A DNA stretch of 64,000 bases from Mesorhizobium sophorae (GTDB taxonomy: Bacteria; Pseudomonadota; Alphaproteobacteria; Rhizobiales; Rhizobiaceae), in the NCBI RefSeq assembly GCF_002270415.1, contig NZ_NNRI01000011.1:62001-126000 (forward strand). Direction: 5' to 3'. Position numbers and translations under genes: made by a program. Positions 1 to 8,394 of the stretch are shown here, piece by piece. The notes below the pieces were generated by a model that saw only the letters and a program-made list of their open reading frames with translations, was not told the DNA's origin and made no database searches. Positions within the stretch are counted from its first letter, which is position 1. Each line of letters starts with the position of its first letter.

Positions 1-1319
1 CCGGCGTCGCCGCCGGGAAGCTGCAGCGAATTGCCCTGGATCAGGGTGTCGTACTGCTCCCACACCCAGCGGCGCGACGATAGGTCCGGTCCGCCGAGCA
101 GCTTCAAAAGCGCCTCGGCGACATCGGCCTGCGGAACGTCGTTGGCGGCAAGCGGCGCCGGTTTTTTGGGTTCGACCCAGGGGCGATCATACTCCGGTGC
201 CTTGTCGCCGAGATCCTTGATCGGCAGGTCGGCGACCTCGTCGCCCTGGTGCAGCACGCGAAAACGCAGATCGTCGGTGGTCTTGCCGACGATGGCGAAG
301 TCGAGGCCCCATTTGTGGAAGATCGCCTCGGCTTCCTTTTCCTTTTCGGGGCGCAGCACCATCAGCATGCGCTCCTGGCTTTCCGACAGCATCATCTCAT
401 AGGCGCTCATGCGCTCTTCGCGCACCGGCACCTTGTCGAGGTCGAGCTCGATACCGAGATCGCCCTTGGCGCCCATCTCGACCGCCGAGCAGGTGAGGCC
501 GGCCGCACCCATGTCCTGGATGGCGATGACCGCGCCTGAGGCCATCAGTTCGAGGCATGCTTCCAGCAGGCACTTTTCGGTGAAGGGGTCGCCGACCTGC
601 ACGGTCGGGCGCTTCTCGTCGATCTTGTCGTCGAATTCGGCCGACGCCATGGTGGCGCCGCCGACGCCGTCGCGGCCGGTCTTGGCGCCGAGATAGACGA
701 CCGGCAGGCCCACGCCCTTGGCTTCCGACAGGAAGATGGCGTCTGTCTTGGCTATGCCGGCCGCAAAGGCGTTGACCAGGATGTTGCCGTTGTAGCGGGC
801 GTCGAAATTGACCTCGCCGCCCACCGTCGGCACGCCGAAGGCATTGCCGTAGCCGCCGACACCGGAAACCACGCCAGAGACCAGGTGCCTGGTCTTGGGG
901 TGGTCGGGCGCGCCGAAGCGCAGCGCATTCATCGCCGCGACCGGCCGTGCGCCCATGGTGAAGACGTCGCGCAAGATGCCGCCGACGCCGGTCGCCGCAC
1001 CCTGGTAGGGCTCGATGAAGGAGGGATGGTTGTGGCTCTCCATCTTGAAGACGACGCAGTCGCCGTCACCGATGTCGACCACGCCGGCATTCTCGCCTGG
1101 ACCCTGGATGACTTGCGGGCCCGTGGTCGGCAAGGTGCGCAGCCATTTCTTCGAGGATTTGTACGAGCAATGCTCGTTCCACATCGCCGAGAAGATGCCG
1201 AGTTCGGTGAAGCTCGGCTCGCGGCCGACGAGGTCGAGGATGCGCTGGTACTCGTCGGGCTTCAGCCCATGCGCGGCGATGAGCTCGGGGGTGATCGGCA
1301 CGGAATTGGAAATGGTCAT
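1..1319 (-). CDS. purL: Phosphoribosylformylglycinamidine synthase subunit PurL (partial, C-terminus outside window)
   Basis: ATP-dependent large subunit of FGAM synthase, which converts FGAR to FGAM in de novo purine synthesis together with PurQ (ammonia supply) and PurS. Reading the minus strand from the ATG at 1319 gives an N-terminus with NEHCSYKSSK, followed by KMESHNHPSFIEPYQGAATG and a GGATMASAEFDD segment, all typical of small-type PurL. About 439 residues are visible of the usual roughly 740, and the frame runs open off the left edge. PurQ, PurS and PurC lie at 5.1-7.7 kb on the same strand, but unrelated genes sit between them and purL, so it probably has its own promoter. Identification is firm. 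Confidence 0.96.
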   Translation of the reverse strand, partial: MTISNSVPITPELIAAHGLKPDEYQRILDLVGREPSFTELGIFSAMWNEHCSYKSSKKWLRTLPTTGPQVIQGPGENAGVVDIGDGDCVVFKMESHNHPSFIEPYQGAATGVGGILRDVFTMGARPVAAMNALRFGAPDHPKTRHLVSGVVSGVGGYGNAFGVPTVGGEVNFDARYNGNILVNAFAAGIAKTDAIFLSEAKGVGLPVVYLGAKTGRDGVGGATMASAEFDDKIDEKRPTVQVGDPFTEKCLLEACLELMASGAVIAIQDMGAAGLTCSAVEMGAKGDLGIELDLDKVPVREERMSAYEMMLSESQERMLMVLRPEKEKEAEAIFHKWGLDFAIVGKTTDDLRFRVLHQGDEVADLPIKDLGDKAPEYDRPWVEPKKPAPLAANDVPQADVAEALLKLLGGPDLSSRRWVWEQYDTLIQGNSLQLPGGDA

Positions 1320-1482
1320 GGGCGGCGGTTTGTATCCGGAGCGTTGGGATTTGAGTCCCGTCTTATCGCAAGCCTTGCGGCCGATACACCCCATGAATCG
1401 ACGAAAAACGCGCGAAAGCCGGACAAAGCCGCAGGCCGATCCCGAGCAGGCAGCGATCCCTCGCGACAAGACGCCTCACGGC

Positions 1483-2901
1483 TCAGGAGAAGCTGTCGTA
1501 GCCGGCGCGGCCCTCATCCAGCAGACGCCTGATGACCGCGACGCCTTCGGCAATGTCCTTGCGCTGCCTCGGCTGTGAAACGCCGAAGCGGACGCCGTGG
1601 AAAACCTGCTCGGAGCGGCCGGCCTTGAACTCGTCCTCGTCGTCGATCAGAACGCCATGTTCGAGACAAGCGTTCTTGAAGGTGCCGGAAAGCCAGGGGT
1701 CGGGCAGGGTCAGCCAGACAAAGGGAACCTTTTCGTGTGACTTGAACGCGAATCCGGCCAGCGTCTGGCGCACGATGGCAATCCGGGCGCCGATTTCGGT
1801 GATACTGCGTTTGCGTATCTCGTCCGCCTGGCCGGACATCACCAGCCTTGTATTCACCTCCGCCAGCAGGAAAGGCATGCCGCCGGTCATCATCTTGTGG
1901 GCGACGCGGATGCGATGGCGATAGGCGGGCGGGCAGGACAGCCAGCCGCCGCGCACACCCGCCGCGACCGATTTCGACAGGCCGCCGGCGACAATGGTGC
2001 GTTCGGGCGCGTATTCGGCCAGCAGCGGCGTCGGATCATCGGTCAGGTTGCCGTAGAGATCGTCCTCGATGAGAACGACATTGTATTCGCGTGCGACACG
2101 CGCGATCGCCTCGCGGCGCGCCGCCGACAATGTCACCAGCGTGGGATTCTGCGCCGTCGGCATCAGGAAGATCATTCGGGGATGCTTTTGCGCGCAGACG
2201 CGCTCGAAATCGGCCGGGTCGATGCCCTGGTCATCCGACGCCACCAGCGCGGTGCGTCGGCCGATCAGGCCGGCACTGCGGGAAATCTGTGAGTAGGTGA
2301 GGTGCTCGAAGGCGACATAATCGCCGGGCGTTGTCAGCGCTGCGATCGCCGCCATCACTGCGGCATGTGTGCCCAGCGTTGGAACGATGGCGTCGGCGTT
2401 CGGGCGAAACGAATTGCGCGACAGCCAGCGGGCGCCGGCTTCATACCAGCGGTCCGGAAAATCCCGCGTGTAGCTTGAAATCTCATGCGGATAATCCTGC
2501 GCCGCGCGCGTCAGGACATCGGCGACTATGGCGCCCTGGCCGATGTCGGGCGCGGCCGTGCTGTCGAAACGCAGCTTGCCGCGCGGTGCATCGATATGGC
2601 GTGTGCCTTCGCCGGTGACGTCTGGGGCCAGCGAGCTCGGCCTCGCATCATCGCCGCGCTGGCCGAGCACATAGGTTCCACGCCCGACTTCGCCGCTCAC
2701 CAGCCCGCGTTCGCGCAGCAATTGGTAGGCCCGGCCGACCGTGCCGACGGTGGTGCCGATGTCGTAGGCGAGATCGCGTTGCGGCGGCAGCTTTGCCCCC
2801 GCATCGATCACCCCCCGGTCGATGTCCGTTTCGATGGAATCCGCAAGCCGTTGATACAGCGGCCCGGAGCCGGCGGTGAGATCTGGAAGCCAACTTGTCA
2901 T
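1483..2901 (-). CDS. MocR/PdxR-type GntR regulator with aminotransferase domain
   Basis: A 472-residue fusion. Residues 1-75 are a GntR winged helix (GPLYQRLADSIETDIDRG, KLPPQRDLAYDIGTTVGTV), followed by a fold-type I aminotransferase domain with MPTAQNPTL, EDDLYGNL and the PLP-lysine region GGLSKSVAAGVRGGW. Such proteins usually sense PLP or an amino compound and act as transcription factors rather than free enzymes. It is divergent from a DUF1127 gene, and an inverted repeat (ATTGCACC/GGTGCAAT) lies in the 93-bp gap between them, so autoregulation and control of the neighbour are plausible. The ligand cannot be told from the sequence. Confidence 0.92.
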   Translation of the reverse strand: MTSWLPDLTAGSGPLYQRLADSIETDIDRGVIDAGAKLPPQRDLAYDIGTTVGTVGRAYQLLRERGLVSGEVGRGTYVLGQRGDDARPSSLAPDVTGEGTRHIDAPRGKLRFDSTAAPDIGQGAIVADVLTRAAQDYPHEISSYTRDFPDRWYEAGARWLSRNSFRPNADAIVPTLGTHAAVMAAIAALTTPGDYVAFEHLTYSQISRSAGLIGRRTALVASDDQGIDPADFERVCAQKHPRMIFLMPTAQNPTLVTLSAARREAIARVAREYNVVLIEDDLYGNLTDDPTPLLAEYAPERTIVAGGLSKSVAAGVRGGWLSCPPAYRHRIRVAHKMMTGGMPFLLAEVNTRLVMSGQADEIRKRSITEIGARIAIVRQTLAGFAFKSHEKVPFVWLTLPDPWLSGTFKNACLEHGVLIDDEDEFKAGRSEQVFHGVRFGVSQPRQRKDIAEGVAVIRRLLDEGRAGYDSFS

Positions 2902-2917
2902 GGTGACAATTTTCTAT

Positions 2918-2972
2918 ATTGCACCGAATTGTGAGTCAATACATATCAGTCACGCGCTAAAAAGGGTGCAAT
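2918..2972. promoter_or_regulatory. Candidate MocR operator in divergent promoter region
   Basis: ATTGCACC at 2918-2925 is matched by its exact complement GGTGCAAT at 2965-2972. The two sit in the 93-bp gap between the divergently transcribed MocR gene and the DUF1127 gene. Spaced half-sites next to the regulator's own gene are usual for MocR proteins. That this protein binds here is inference. Confidence 0.4.
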
Positions 2973-2994
2973 TTGGAACTCTGGTAGAAAGAAA

Positions 2995-3246
2995 ATGAAT
3001 ACAATCGCGACAATCAGCCATTCGAGAGCCGAGTCATCGGGTCAATCGACACGCCCATCGGGCCGGCGCGGCTTTGCCGGCCGTCTGGTGCATGTGGTCC
3101 GGTCGCTGGCGAAATGGATCGACTATCTGCTGGAGCGCCGGCGCAGCCGGCTGGTATTGGTTGAGATGACCGATGATCAGCTCAAGGATATCGGTGTCTC
3201 GCGCTGCGATGCCCACCGCGAGGCCATCAGGCCGTTCTGGGACTGA
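2995..3246 (+). CDS. DUF1127 small protein
   Basis: An 83-residue basic protein. The C-terminal half (residues 45-83) has the DUF1127 pattern: an Arg-rich helix, LVLVEMTDDQLKDIGVSRCD, then a short tail. Proteins of this family in alphaproteobacteria are small, often induced by stress or phosphate signals, and some bind RNA or affect its turnover. The N-terminal 40 residues are polar and probably disordered. The start ATG follows a purine-rich GTAGAAAGAAA. It is divergent from the MocR gene and may be its target. Biochemical role unknown. Confidence 0.85.
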   Translation: MNTIATISHSRAESSGQSTRPSGRRGFAGRLVHVVRSLAKWIDYLLERRRSRLVLVEMTDDQLKDIGVSRCDAHREAIRPFWD

Positions 3247-3279
3247 CCATCCCAAGAAACGGGACCGGAGTCCGCTTGA

Positions 3280-3921
3280 CTAACGGACGCTCGATGTTCT
3301 GATGCGAGCAACGCCGTGGTCGACGACGACGGCGACCACGCACAGCACCAGAAAAAGCCCGGTGATGGCCGCCGCCGAGATGGCGACGCTGGCTGCGCCA
3401 TTCTTGGGGACATCGAGGAAGGGGTAGGGCACCTCGCCGGCAAACGGCGCCCGCGCCAGGGCATAGATCAGATAGGCCACGGGATAGAGCATCCACCATG
3501 AGATGTCGCTCCATCTGGTCCTACCGTCGGCGCCTGCGACCAGCCACCACAGCACGAACAGCACCGGCGTCACATAGTGCAGCAGGACGTCGCAGAGCAG
3601 GAACAGGCCTTGTGGCTGCCAGAGCTGCGCCAGCACGCTCGCATAGACGATGAACACAAGTGCGATCGAAACAGCGATGCCCGCGCGCATCCGTGATCCC
3701 GCGAAGGCAGGCAGCCATGCATAGCCGGTGGACGACAGCAGCGAAGTGTGGACGAGCACCGCGCCGATATTGGTCAGGATGGTGAAGAAGCTGAAAAGGA
3801 AGATGATGGAACCGAGCAGGCTGCGGCCAGCTTCCATCGACGCCGGAATGCTGATGCAGAACTGCAGGACGAGTCCGGCCAGACCGATGACCAGACCCGC
3901 AATCTGCAGGAACCGGCCCAT
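3280..3921 (-). CDS. Pr6Pr family membrane protein
   Basis: A 213-residue integral membrane protein with about six hydrophobic segments. The pattern of the Pr6Pr (FAR-17a/AIG1-like) family is visible: LGSIIFLFSFFTILTNIGAV near the N-terminus, then LLHYVTPVLFVLWWL and SWWMLYPVAYLIYALARAP. The start at 3921 is preferred because a 28-residue upstream extension would run into the preceding lipoprotein gene, which ends 4 bp away. It appears to be the last gene of a GST-lipoprotein-Pr6Pr transcription unit. No enzymatic role is established for bacterial members. Confidence 0.82.
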   Translation of the reverse strand: MGRFLQIAGLVIGLAGLVLQFCISIPASMEAGRSLLGSIIFLFSFFTILTNIGAVLVHTSLLSSTGYAWLPAFAGSRMRAGIAVSIALVFIVYASVLAQLWQPQGLFLLCDVLLHYVTPVLFVLWWLVAGADGRTRWSDISWWMLYPVAYLIYALARAPFAGEVPYPFLDVPKNGAASVAISAAAITGLFLVLCVVAVVVDHGVARIRTSSVR

Positions 3922-3925
3922 TGCC

Positions 3926-4333
3926 CTATGCGGCCGCCGCGCAGGAGGGATTACCCGCCTGCCAGCGGGCGATGTCGGAGCCGATGCGCGCGCCGAGCGG
4001 GTCATTCATCAGCGGTCCGAACACGTCGACGCGGCTTGAATTGCCTTGTGCCTGCACGACCAGCAACGGTTTGCCGCCATAGTGTTTGGCCGGCACCAGC
4101 AGGAAACGCGGCGTGCCGCTGAACGAATTCAGTTCGTTGGCCATCTGATATTGCTTAAAGGCCGGGTCCTTGCTGGCAATCCAGCATTTGTGGGCCGATA
4201 TCGCCACCTGTTCCATGGCCAGCAACGAGGCACTTTTGCCCGAGGGGACAGGTGCGCTCTTCGGGCTCGATTGGCAGGATGCCAGGGCGAAACCCGCGGC
4301 CGCTACCAGGGCGATCGTCTTGCTCCTGCTCAA
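3926..4333 (-). CDS. Small putative lipoprotein
   Basis: A 135-residue protein with an N-terminal signal (SKTIALVAAAGFALASC) ending in an LASC lipobox, so Cys20 should be lipidated and anchored in the periplasm. The mature part has no domain I recognise. It contains two further cysteines, one in HKCW and one near the C-terminus. The ATG overlaps the stop of the GST gene by 4 bp (ATGA), which indicates translational coupling. Conserved-looking but of unknown function. Confidence 0.75.
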   Translation of the reverse strand: MSRSKTIALVAAAGFALASCQSSPKSAPVPSGKSASLLAMEQVAISAHKCWIASKDPAFKQYQMANELNSFSGTPRFLLVPAKHYGGKPLLVVQAQGNSSRVDVFGPLMNDPLGARIGSDIARWQAGNPSCAAAA

Positions 4334-4995
4334 GCAGCACCCATCTCAAGTTCGGACAGAAAAATCTTCAACCCGTCGGTCATCTCGCCCCACACACGCG
4401 ACAATGCCGGATGCTGCGAGGCGATCTGTTCGTAGGCATCGAATTTGGGATACGCGTCGAGCAGGTCGTGGCGTCCTGTCATGGCCCGGAAATTGTTGAA
4501 GATGAACCGCGTCGGCGTCAGCCACGCATCGGCGAAACTGATGTCGTTGCCAAGCGCAAAGGGGCCTTGCGCCATGCGTTCCTCGATCGCCGCCAGCCCG
4601 TGGTGCAGGCGGGCGAACTGGGCGTCGATCTCGGCATTGTTTCGCTTGGGCACGAAATGAAGCTCGAAAAGCTTCATCGTCGGGGTCAGCACGTCGAGAT
4701 CGGTGATGCGGGCAAACATGCGCACCAGCGCGCGGTCCTTGGAATCGGGCGGCAGCAGCGCCGGTTCCGGAAAGCGCTCCTCGAGATATTCGGCGATGAC
4801 CACCGATTCGACGATCGTTTCACCCGAACCGGTGATCAGCACCGGAATCCGGTTGAGCGGTGAGATGGCGCGAAACTCTTCCGGGATCGGAAAACCGGGC
4901 GGCGGCGCGATGATCTTGAGCGGTACATCCTTGATGTAGGCCAGCGCCCGCACGATCGACGAGTAGGGCGACAACGGCCGCGAATAGAGTTTCAT
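4330..4995 (-). CDS. Glutathione S-transferase family protein
   Basis: A 221-residue cytosolic GST. The N-terminal thioredoxin-like domain (residues 1-80) begins KLYSRPLSPYSSIVRALAY and carries the cis-Pro context NRIPVLI and the glutathione-contacting ESVVIAEYLEERFPE. The rest is the all-helical GST domain. Members conjugate or reduce electrophiles with glutathione. The substrate is unknown. A strong Shine-Dalgarno (GGGAGAGAG) precedes the ATG. It is the first gene of a small operon with the lipoprotein and Pr6Pr genes. Confidence 0.88.
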   Translation of the reverse strand: MKLYSRPLSPYSSIVRALAYIKDVPLKIIAPPPGFPIPEEFRAISPLNRIPVLITGSGETIVESVVIAEYLEERFPEPALLPPDSKDRALVRMFARITDLDVLTPTMKLFELHFVPKRNNAEIDAQFARLHHGLAAIEERMAQGPFALGNDISFADAWLTPTRFIFNNFRAMTGRHDLLDAYPKFDAYEQIASQHPALSRVWGEMTDGLKIFLSELEMGAA

Positions 4996-5082
4996 GACCG
5001 TCTCTCTCCCTCATGAAGCGGACTTACCCAATAAAATGGGCTGGAATGTCCGGCTGTTTTCAGGCTGTTCGCCTTGATGATA

Positions 5083-5751
5083 TCAGGCAGCAATGCCAAG
5101 CGCGCCCTCGAACAAAGCCCGGCCGTCGGTGCCGCCGTGGGCTGCTTCGATCAGGTTTTCCGGGTGCGGCATCAAGCCGAGCACATTGCCGCGTTCGTTG
5201 ATGATGCCGGCAATATCGTTGATCGAGCCGTTGGGATTGGTGCCGTCTGCATAGCGGAACACCACCTGGCCTTCGCCTTCGAGGCGGGCAAGTGTATCTG
5301 CGTCGGCGAAATAGTTGCCGTCATGATGTGCCACCGGAGTGCGGATGATCTGGCCCGGCTGGTAGCGGCGGGTGAACATGGTGTTGGCGTTGGTGATCTG
5401 CAGCTTCACCTGCCTGCAGACGAATTTCAGCGACGTGTTGCGCATCAGCGCCCCTGGCAGCAGCCCGGCCTCGACCAGGATCTGGAAGCCGTTGCAGACG
5501 CCGATGACCATCACGCCCTTGGCCGCCTGTTCGGCAACCGCCCGCATGACCGGCATGCGCGCGGCGATGGCGCCGCAGCGCAGATAGTCGCCGAAGGAAA
5601 AACCGCCGGGAATGGCGATCAGGTCGACATCCGGAATTTCGGTATCGGTCTGCCAGACGGTGACCGGCGGTTTTCCGGAAATCTTGGTCAGCGCCGCGAT
5701 CATGTCGCGGTCGCGGTTGAGGCCAGGCAGAAGGACGACGGCGGATTTCAT
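5083..5751 (-). CDS. purQ: Phosphoribosylformylglycinamidine synthase subunit PurQ
   Basis: A 222-residue class I glutamine amidotransferase that hydrolyses glutamine and delivers ammonia to PurL in the FGAM synthase complex. The nucleophile elbow GVCNGFQIL holds the catalytic Cys, and GLMPHPENLIE holds the His and Glu of the triad. The ATG (5751) overlaps by 4 bp the stop codon that the kptA reading frame would have without its frameshift, so the two were probably translationally coupled. Length and motifs are normal. Confidence 0.97.
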   Translation of the reverse strand: MKSAVVLLPGLNRDRDMIAALTKISGKPPVTVWQTDTEIPDVDLIAIPGGFSFGDYLRCGAIAARMPVMRAVAEQAAKGVMVIGVCNGFQILVEAGLLPGALMRNTSLKFVCRQVKLQITNANTMFTRRYQPGQIIRTPVAHHDGNYFADADTLARLEGEGQVVFRYADGTNPNGSINDIAGIINERGNVLGLMPHPENLIEAAHGGTDGRALFEGALGIAA

Positions 5752-6298
5752 GGCAATTCCCGTTCGAGCATCTGAACCAGATACCGGGGTGAAACGTGGT
5801 TGGTCAACCAGACGCCGTTGTCGGAGAGAAAGAATGACGCCCCGTCCTTGGTCATGGTTGCCGAGTCGACCTGCAGGATAACACTTTTTCCATTGCGACG
5901 CGGGCGACGATCAGGGCTGTTTCGACGTCCCTTGACAAGTGAACATGCTGGCGTGACAGGCTGGTGAGGCCCTCGCGGAGAATGCTGGGGAGAAACTCTT
6001 CCTTGGTGCCGTGGTAGAGGATATCGGGCGGCACCGATGGCGGCAGGCCGAGATCGATATCGAGACTATGGCCTTGCACGGCACGGATGCGATTGCCGTC
6101 GATGGCAAAGCGCTTTTTCGCATTCTCTTCGACGATGCGCGCAACATCGGCGACCGATGCGCCGAACTTCGACTGGATGACCGCGCAGAGCGCGTCGAAA
6201 TCGGCCCAGCCGTTTTCGTCGAGCGACAGTCCTGCCTCCTGCGGCGCGTGTCGCAGGACCAGGCTCATGAATTTTGAAATCTGTGTGTCGTTCGGCAT
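5748..6298 (-). pseudogene. kptA: RNA 2'-phosphotransferase (KptA/Tpt1 family), frameshifted
   Basis: KptA moves a 2'-phosphate from RNA to NAD+. The frame opened at 6298 encodes ISKFMSLVLRHAPQEAGLSL, ILYHGTKEEFLPSILREGL and QHVHLSRDVETALIVAR, the conserved N-terminal two-thirds of the family, then runs out of frame to a stop at 5852. Resuming one base back near 5898-5903 restores the conserved end: RRNGKSVILQVDSATM, FFLSDNGVWLTNHVSPRYLV, with a stop at 5748-5750 inside the purQ start (ATGA). One missing C within the GCCCGCGTCGC context explains this. It is either a recent pseudogene or a sequencing error; the intact downstream part favours a very recent event. Confidence 0.85.
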
Positions 6299-6337
6299 GG
6301 CGGCATTGCGGTTTCAGCCCCAATTGCCGAACTGGTG

Positions 6338-6592
6338 TCAAGTCGGCTCATAAGGCTTTTGTGCTTCGGCAAGTTCGCGCAGGTCGAGACGTCTGTCGAT
6401 GCGTTCAAGACGCTCGTCTTGTCGGGCTAGAATGCCGTAGACATTGTGGATATCGCTTTGCGTTGCCACCATGTGGCCCCGCATCACATTCAATTCTCGT
6501 TTCGTCTCGGAAACATCCTGACGAAGCTCACCGATTTCGTGATGCACGCGCTTCAGAAGCTCGAACATCAATTCATTCGTGACTTCCGACAT
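6338..6592 (-). CDS. Small coiled-coil hypothetical protein
   Basis: An 84-residue soluble protein, nearly all predicted helix. Heptad-like runs (LLKRVHHEIGELRQDVSETK, LARQDERLERIDRRLDL) suggest a coiled coil. It resembles the short uncharacterised helical proteins frequent in rhizobia, which share only this pattern. It lies between purS and kptA on the same strand (18 bp from purS), so it is presumably co-transcribed with the purine genes, but nothing in it points to purine metabolism. Confidence 0.65.
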   Translation of the reverse strand: MSEVTNELMFELLKRVHHEIGELRQDVSETKRELNVMRGHMVATQSDIHNVYGILARQDERLERIDRRLDLRELAEAQKPYEPT

Positions 6593-6610
6593 AGTGCCTC
6601 CGACACAACC

Positions 6611-6862
6611 TCAGGTAAGTGTCACACTATAATTCTCAATCACCGTATTCGCCAGCAGCTTGTCGCACATGGCCTTCAGATCAGCCTCGGCCTTGGCCTT
6701 GTCGGTCTCGGAAAGCTCGACGTCGAACACCTTGCCCTGCCGCACCGCGCCGACGCCGCCGAAACCCAGTCCGGACAGCGCGTGTTCGATTGCCTTGCCT
6801 TGCGGGTCAAGCACGCCGTTCTTGAGGGTGACGGTAATGCGGGCCTTGATCACGCTGGACAT
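6611..6862 (-). CDS. purS: Phosphoribosylformylglycinamidine synthase subunit PurS
   Basis: An 83-residue protein, the small dimeric subunit that bridges PurQ and PurL in the three-subunit FGAM synthase. IKARITVTLKNGVLDPQGKA and the GKVFDVEL strand are diagnostic. The start at 6862 (MSSVIKAR) is chosen because family members begin just before this motif and the upstream residues are not conserved. It is downstream of purC and upstream of purQ on the same strand. The order purC-purS-purQ is the usual one in Rhizobiales, here with two extra genes inserted. Confidence 0.95.
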   Translation of the reverse strand: MSSVIKARITVTLKNGVLDPQGKAIEHALSGLGFGGVGAVRQGKVFDVELSETDKAKAEADLKAMCDKLLANTVIENYSVTLT

Positions 6863-6896
6863 GCTCCTGTTCTCAATATCGGGACGCAAGCCGCTA

Positions 6897-7691
6897 TCAG
6901 TGCGGCTTGCCTTTGGCGCCATCGGTCGAGGCAACAAGCACCGGGCCGGTGGGGCGCGGCGGCTCGTTCTCGTTCATGATGCCGAGGCGGCGGGCAACTT
7001 CCTGGTAGGCTTCGACGAGGCCGCCCATGTCGCGGCGGAAACGGTCCTTGTCGAGCTTGTCATGCGTCGCCACGTCCCACAGACGGCAGGAATCCGGCGA
7101 AATCTCGTCGGCGACGACGATGCGCATCATGTCGCCTTCGAACAGGCGGCCGCACTCGATCTTGAAATCGACGAGCTGAATGCCGACGCCCATGAACAGG
7201 CCGGAGAGGAAGTCGTTGACGCGAATGGCGAGTGCCATGACGTCGTCGATTTCCTGCGGGCTCGCCCAGCCGAACGCCGTGATGTGCTCTTCCGACACCA
7301 TCGGATCGTCGAGCGCGTCGGCCTTGTAATAGAATTCGATGATCGAGCGCGGCAAGACGGTGCCTTCCTCGATGCCGAGGCGCTTGGACAGCGAACCGGC
7401 GGCGACATTGCGCACCACCACTTCGAGCGGAATGATCTCGACTTCCTTGATCAGCTGCTCGCGCATGTTGAGCCGGCGGATGAAGTGGGTCGGGATGCCC
7501 ATCCGGTTGAGATGGTTGAAGATGTGCTCGGAAATGCGGTTGTTGAGCACACCCTTGCCGTCGACGACTTCATGCTTCTTCTTGTTGAACGCGGTTGCGT
7601 CGTCCTTGAAGAACTGGATGAGCGTACCCGGCTCGGGTCCCTCATAGAGGATCTTGGCCTTGCCTTCATAAATGCGGCGGCGATTTTTCAT
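6897..7691 (-). CDS. purC: SAICAR synthase PurC
   Basis: A 264-residue phosphoribosylaminoimidazole-succinocarboxamide synthase that joins CAIR and aspartate with ATP. It starts with RRRIYEGKAKILYEGPEPGT, has the DDATAFN segment, VEVIPLEVVVRNVAAGS and the nucleotide-binding LVDFKIECGRL. It is the first gene of the purC-purS-coil-kptA-purQ row. The 275 bp upstream, shared with the divergent zeta gene, must contain both promoters, but I see no clear operator there. Confidence 0.97.
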   Translation of the reverse strand: MKNRRRIYEGKAKILYEGPEPGTLIQFFKDDATAFNKKKHEVVDGKGVLNNRISEHIFNHLNRMGIPTHFIRRLNMREQLIKEVEIIPLEVVVRNVAAGSLSKRLGIEEGTVLPRSIIEFYYKADALDDPMVSEEHITAFGWASPQEIDDVMALAIRVNDFLSGLFMGVGIQLVDFKIECGRLFEGDMMRIVVADEISPDSCRLWDVATHDKLDKDRFRRDMGGLVEAYQEVARRLGIMNENEPPRPTGPVLVASTDGAKGKPH

Positions 7692-7966
7692 CTGATTTTT
7701 TCTCTGGGGTTCCAGACAGGCGGCAATCGACCATTTCCTGTCCGTCTGCCTGAAATAGTGCGGCTACTGTAGGGTTCAATGCCGGGTCTATCCCAATCAC
7801 ATCGTTTGCTCAATCGGCAAATCCTTCCAATCAACCGCTTTCGGGACTGAAATGCCGCAGCGCAGCATGCAACGAAGCGTATTGACCGGCTCGCGACCTT
7901 TTGGTTTGTGCTTCCCCAACACATATACGTCATCACCAGCGAATCGATTTCCATCGGAGGGATGCC

Positions 7967-8287
7967 ATGAGCAGCATGAAGGATCGCGAAGAGGGCTTTG
8001 AACGCAAATTCGCATTCGACGAGGAACTTCGGTTCAAGGCCTTGGCGCGCCGCAACAAGGCGCTCGGCCTGTGGGCGGCCGAAAAGCTTGGAAAGTCAGG
8101 CGCCGACGCCGACGCCTATGCCAAGCAAGTGGTCGTCTCCGACATCGAGGAAGCCGGCGATCACGACGTGTTCCGCAAGATACGCAAGGATTTCGACGAC
8201 GCCGGTGTCGACCAGTCGGACCATCAGATCCGCCGCACGATGGACGAGCTGATGGCCCAGGCGATCAAGGAGATCAAGAACACCTGA
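7967..8287 (+). CDS. F1FO-ATPase inhibitor zeta subunit (DUF1476)
   Basis: A 106-residue protein of the DUF1476 family: DREEGFERKFAFDEELRFKA, ARRNKALGLWAAEKLG and HQIRRTMDELM are conserved. In Paracoccus this family is the zeta subunit, which binds the F1 sector and blocks ATP hydrolysis through its N-terminal helix while the C-terminal helices anchor it. The ATG at 7967 has a good Shine-Dalgarno (ATCGGAGGG). An intrinsic terminator follows at 8313-8338, so the gene is monocistronic. The role here is inferred from the family. Confidence 0.9.
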   Translation: MSSMKDREEGFERKFAFDEELRFKALARRNKALGLWAAEKLGKSGADADAYAKQVVVSDIEEAGDHDVFRKIRKDFDDAGVDQSDHQIRRTMDELMAQAIKEIKNT

Positions 8288-8312
8288 TCCGACCACACGC
8301 TGGACCAATCGA

Positions 8313-8338
8313 CCGCCCGACCTATCCGGGCGGTTTTT
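8313..8338 (+). terminator. Rho-independent terminator after zeta gene
   Basis: A 7-bp stem CCGCCCG (8313-8319)/CGGGCGG (8327-8333) with a 7-nt loop is followed by TTTTT. It begins 25 bp after the stop of the zeta inhibitor gene and 57 bp before the aldolase gene, which separates the two transcripts. Confidence 0.85.
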
Positions 8339-8394
8339 CTTTGCCTTGCAGCGGTTTCCGGCTGAAACTGCGATCCCTAACGAGGAAAGCGTAG

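Noticed and set aside
7797..8015. Minus-strand frame overlapping the zeta inhibitor gene
   Set aside because: It lies partly antisense to a well-recognised gene and lacks family features.
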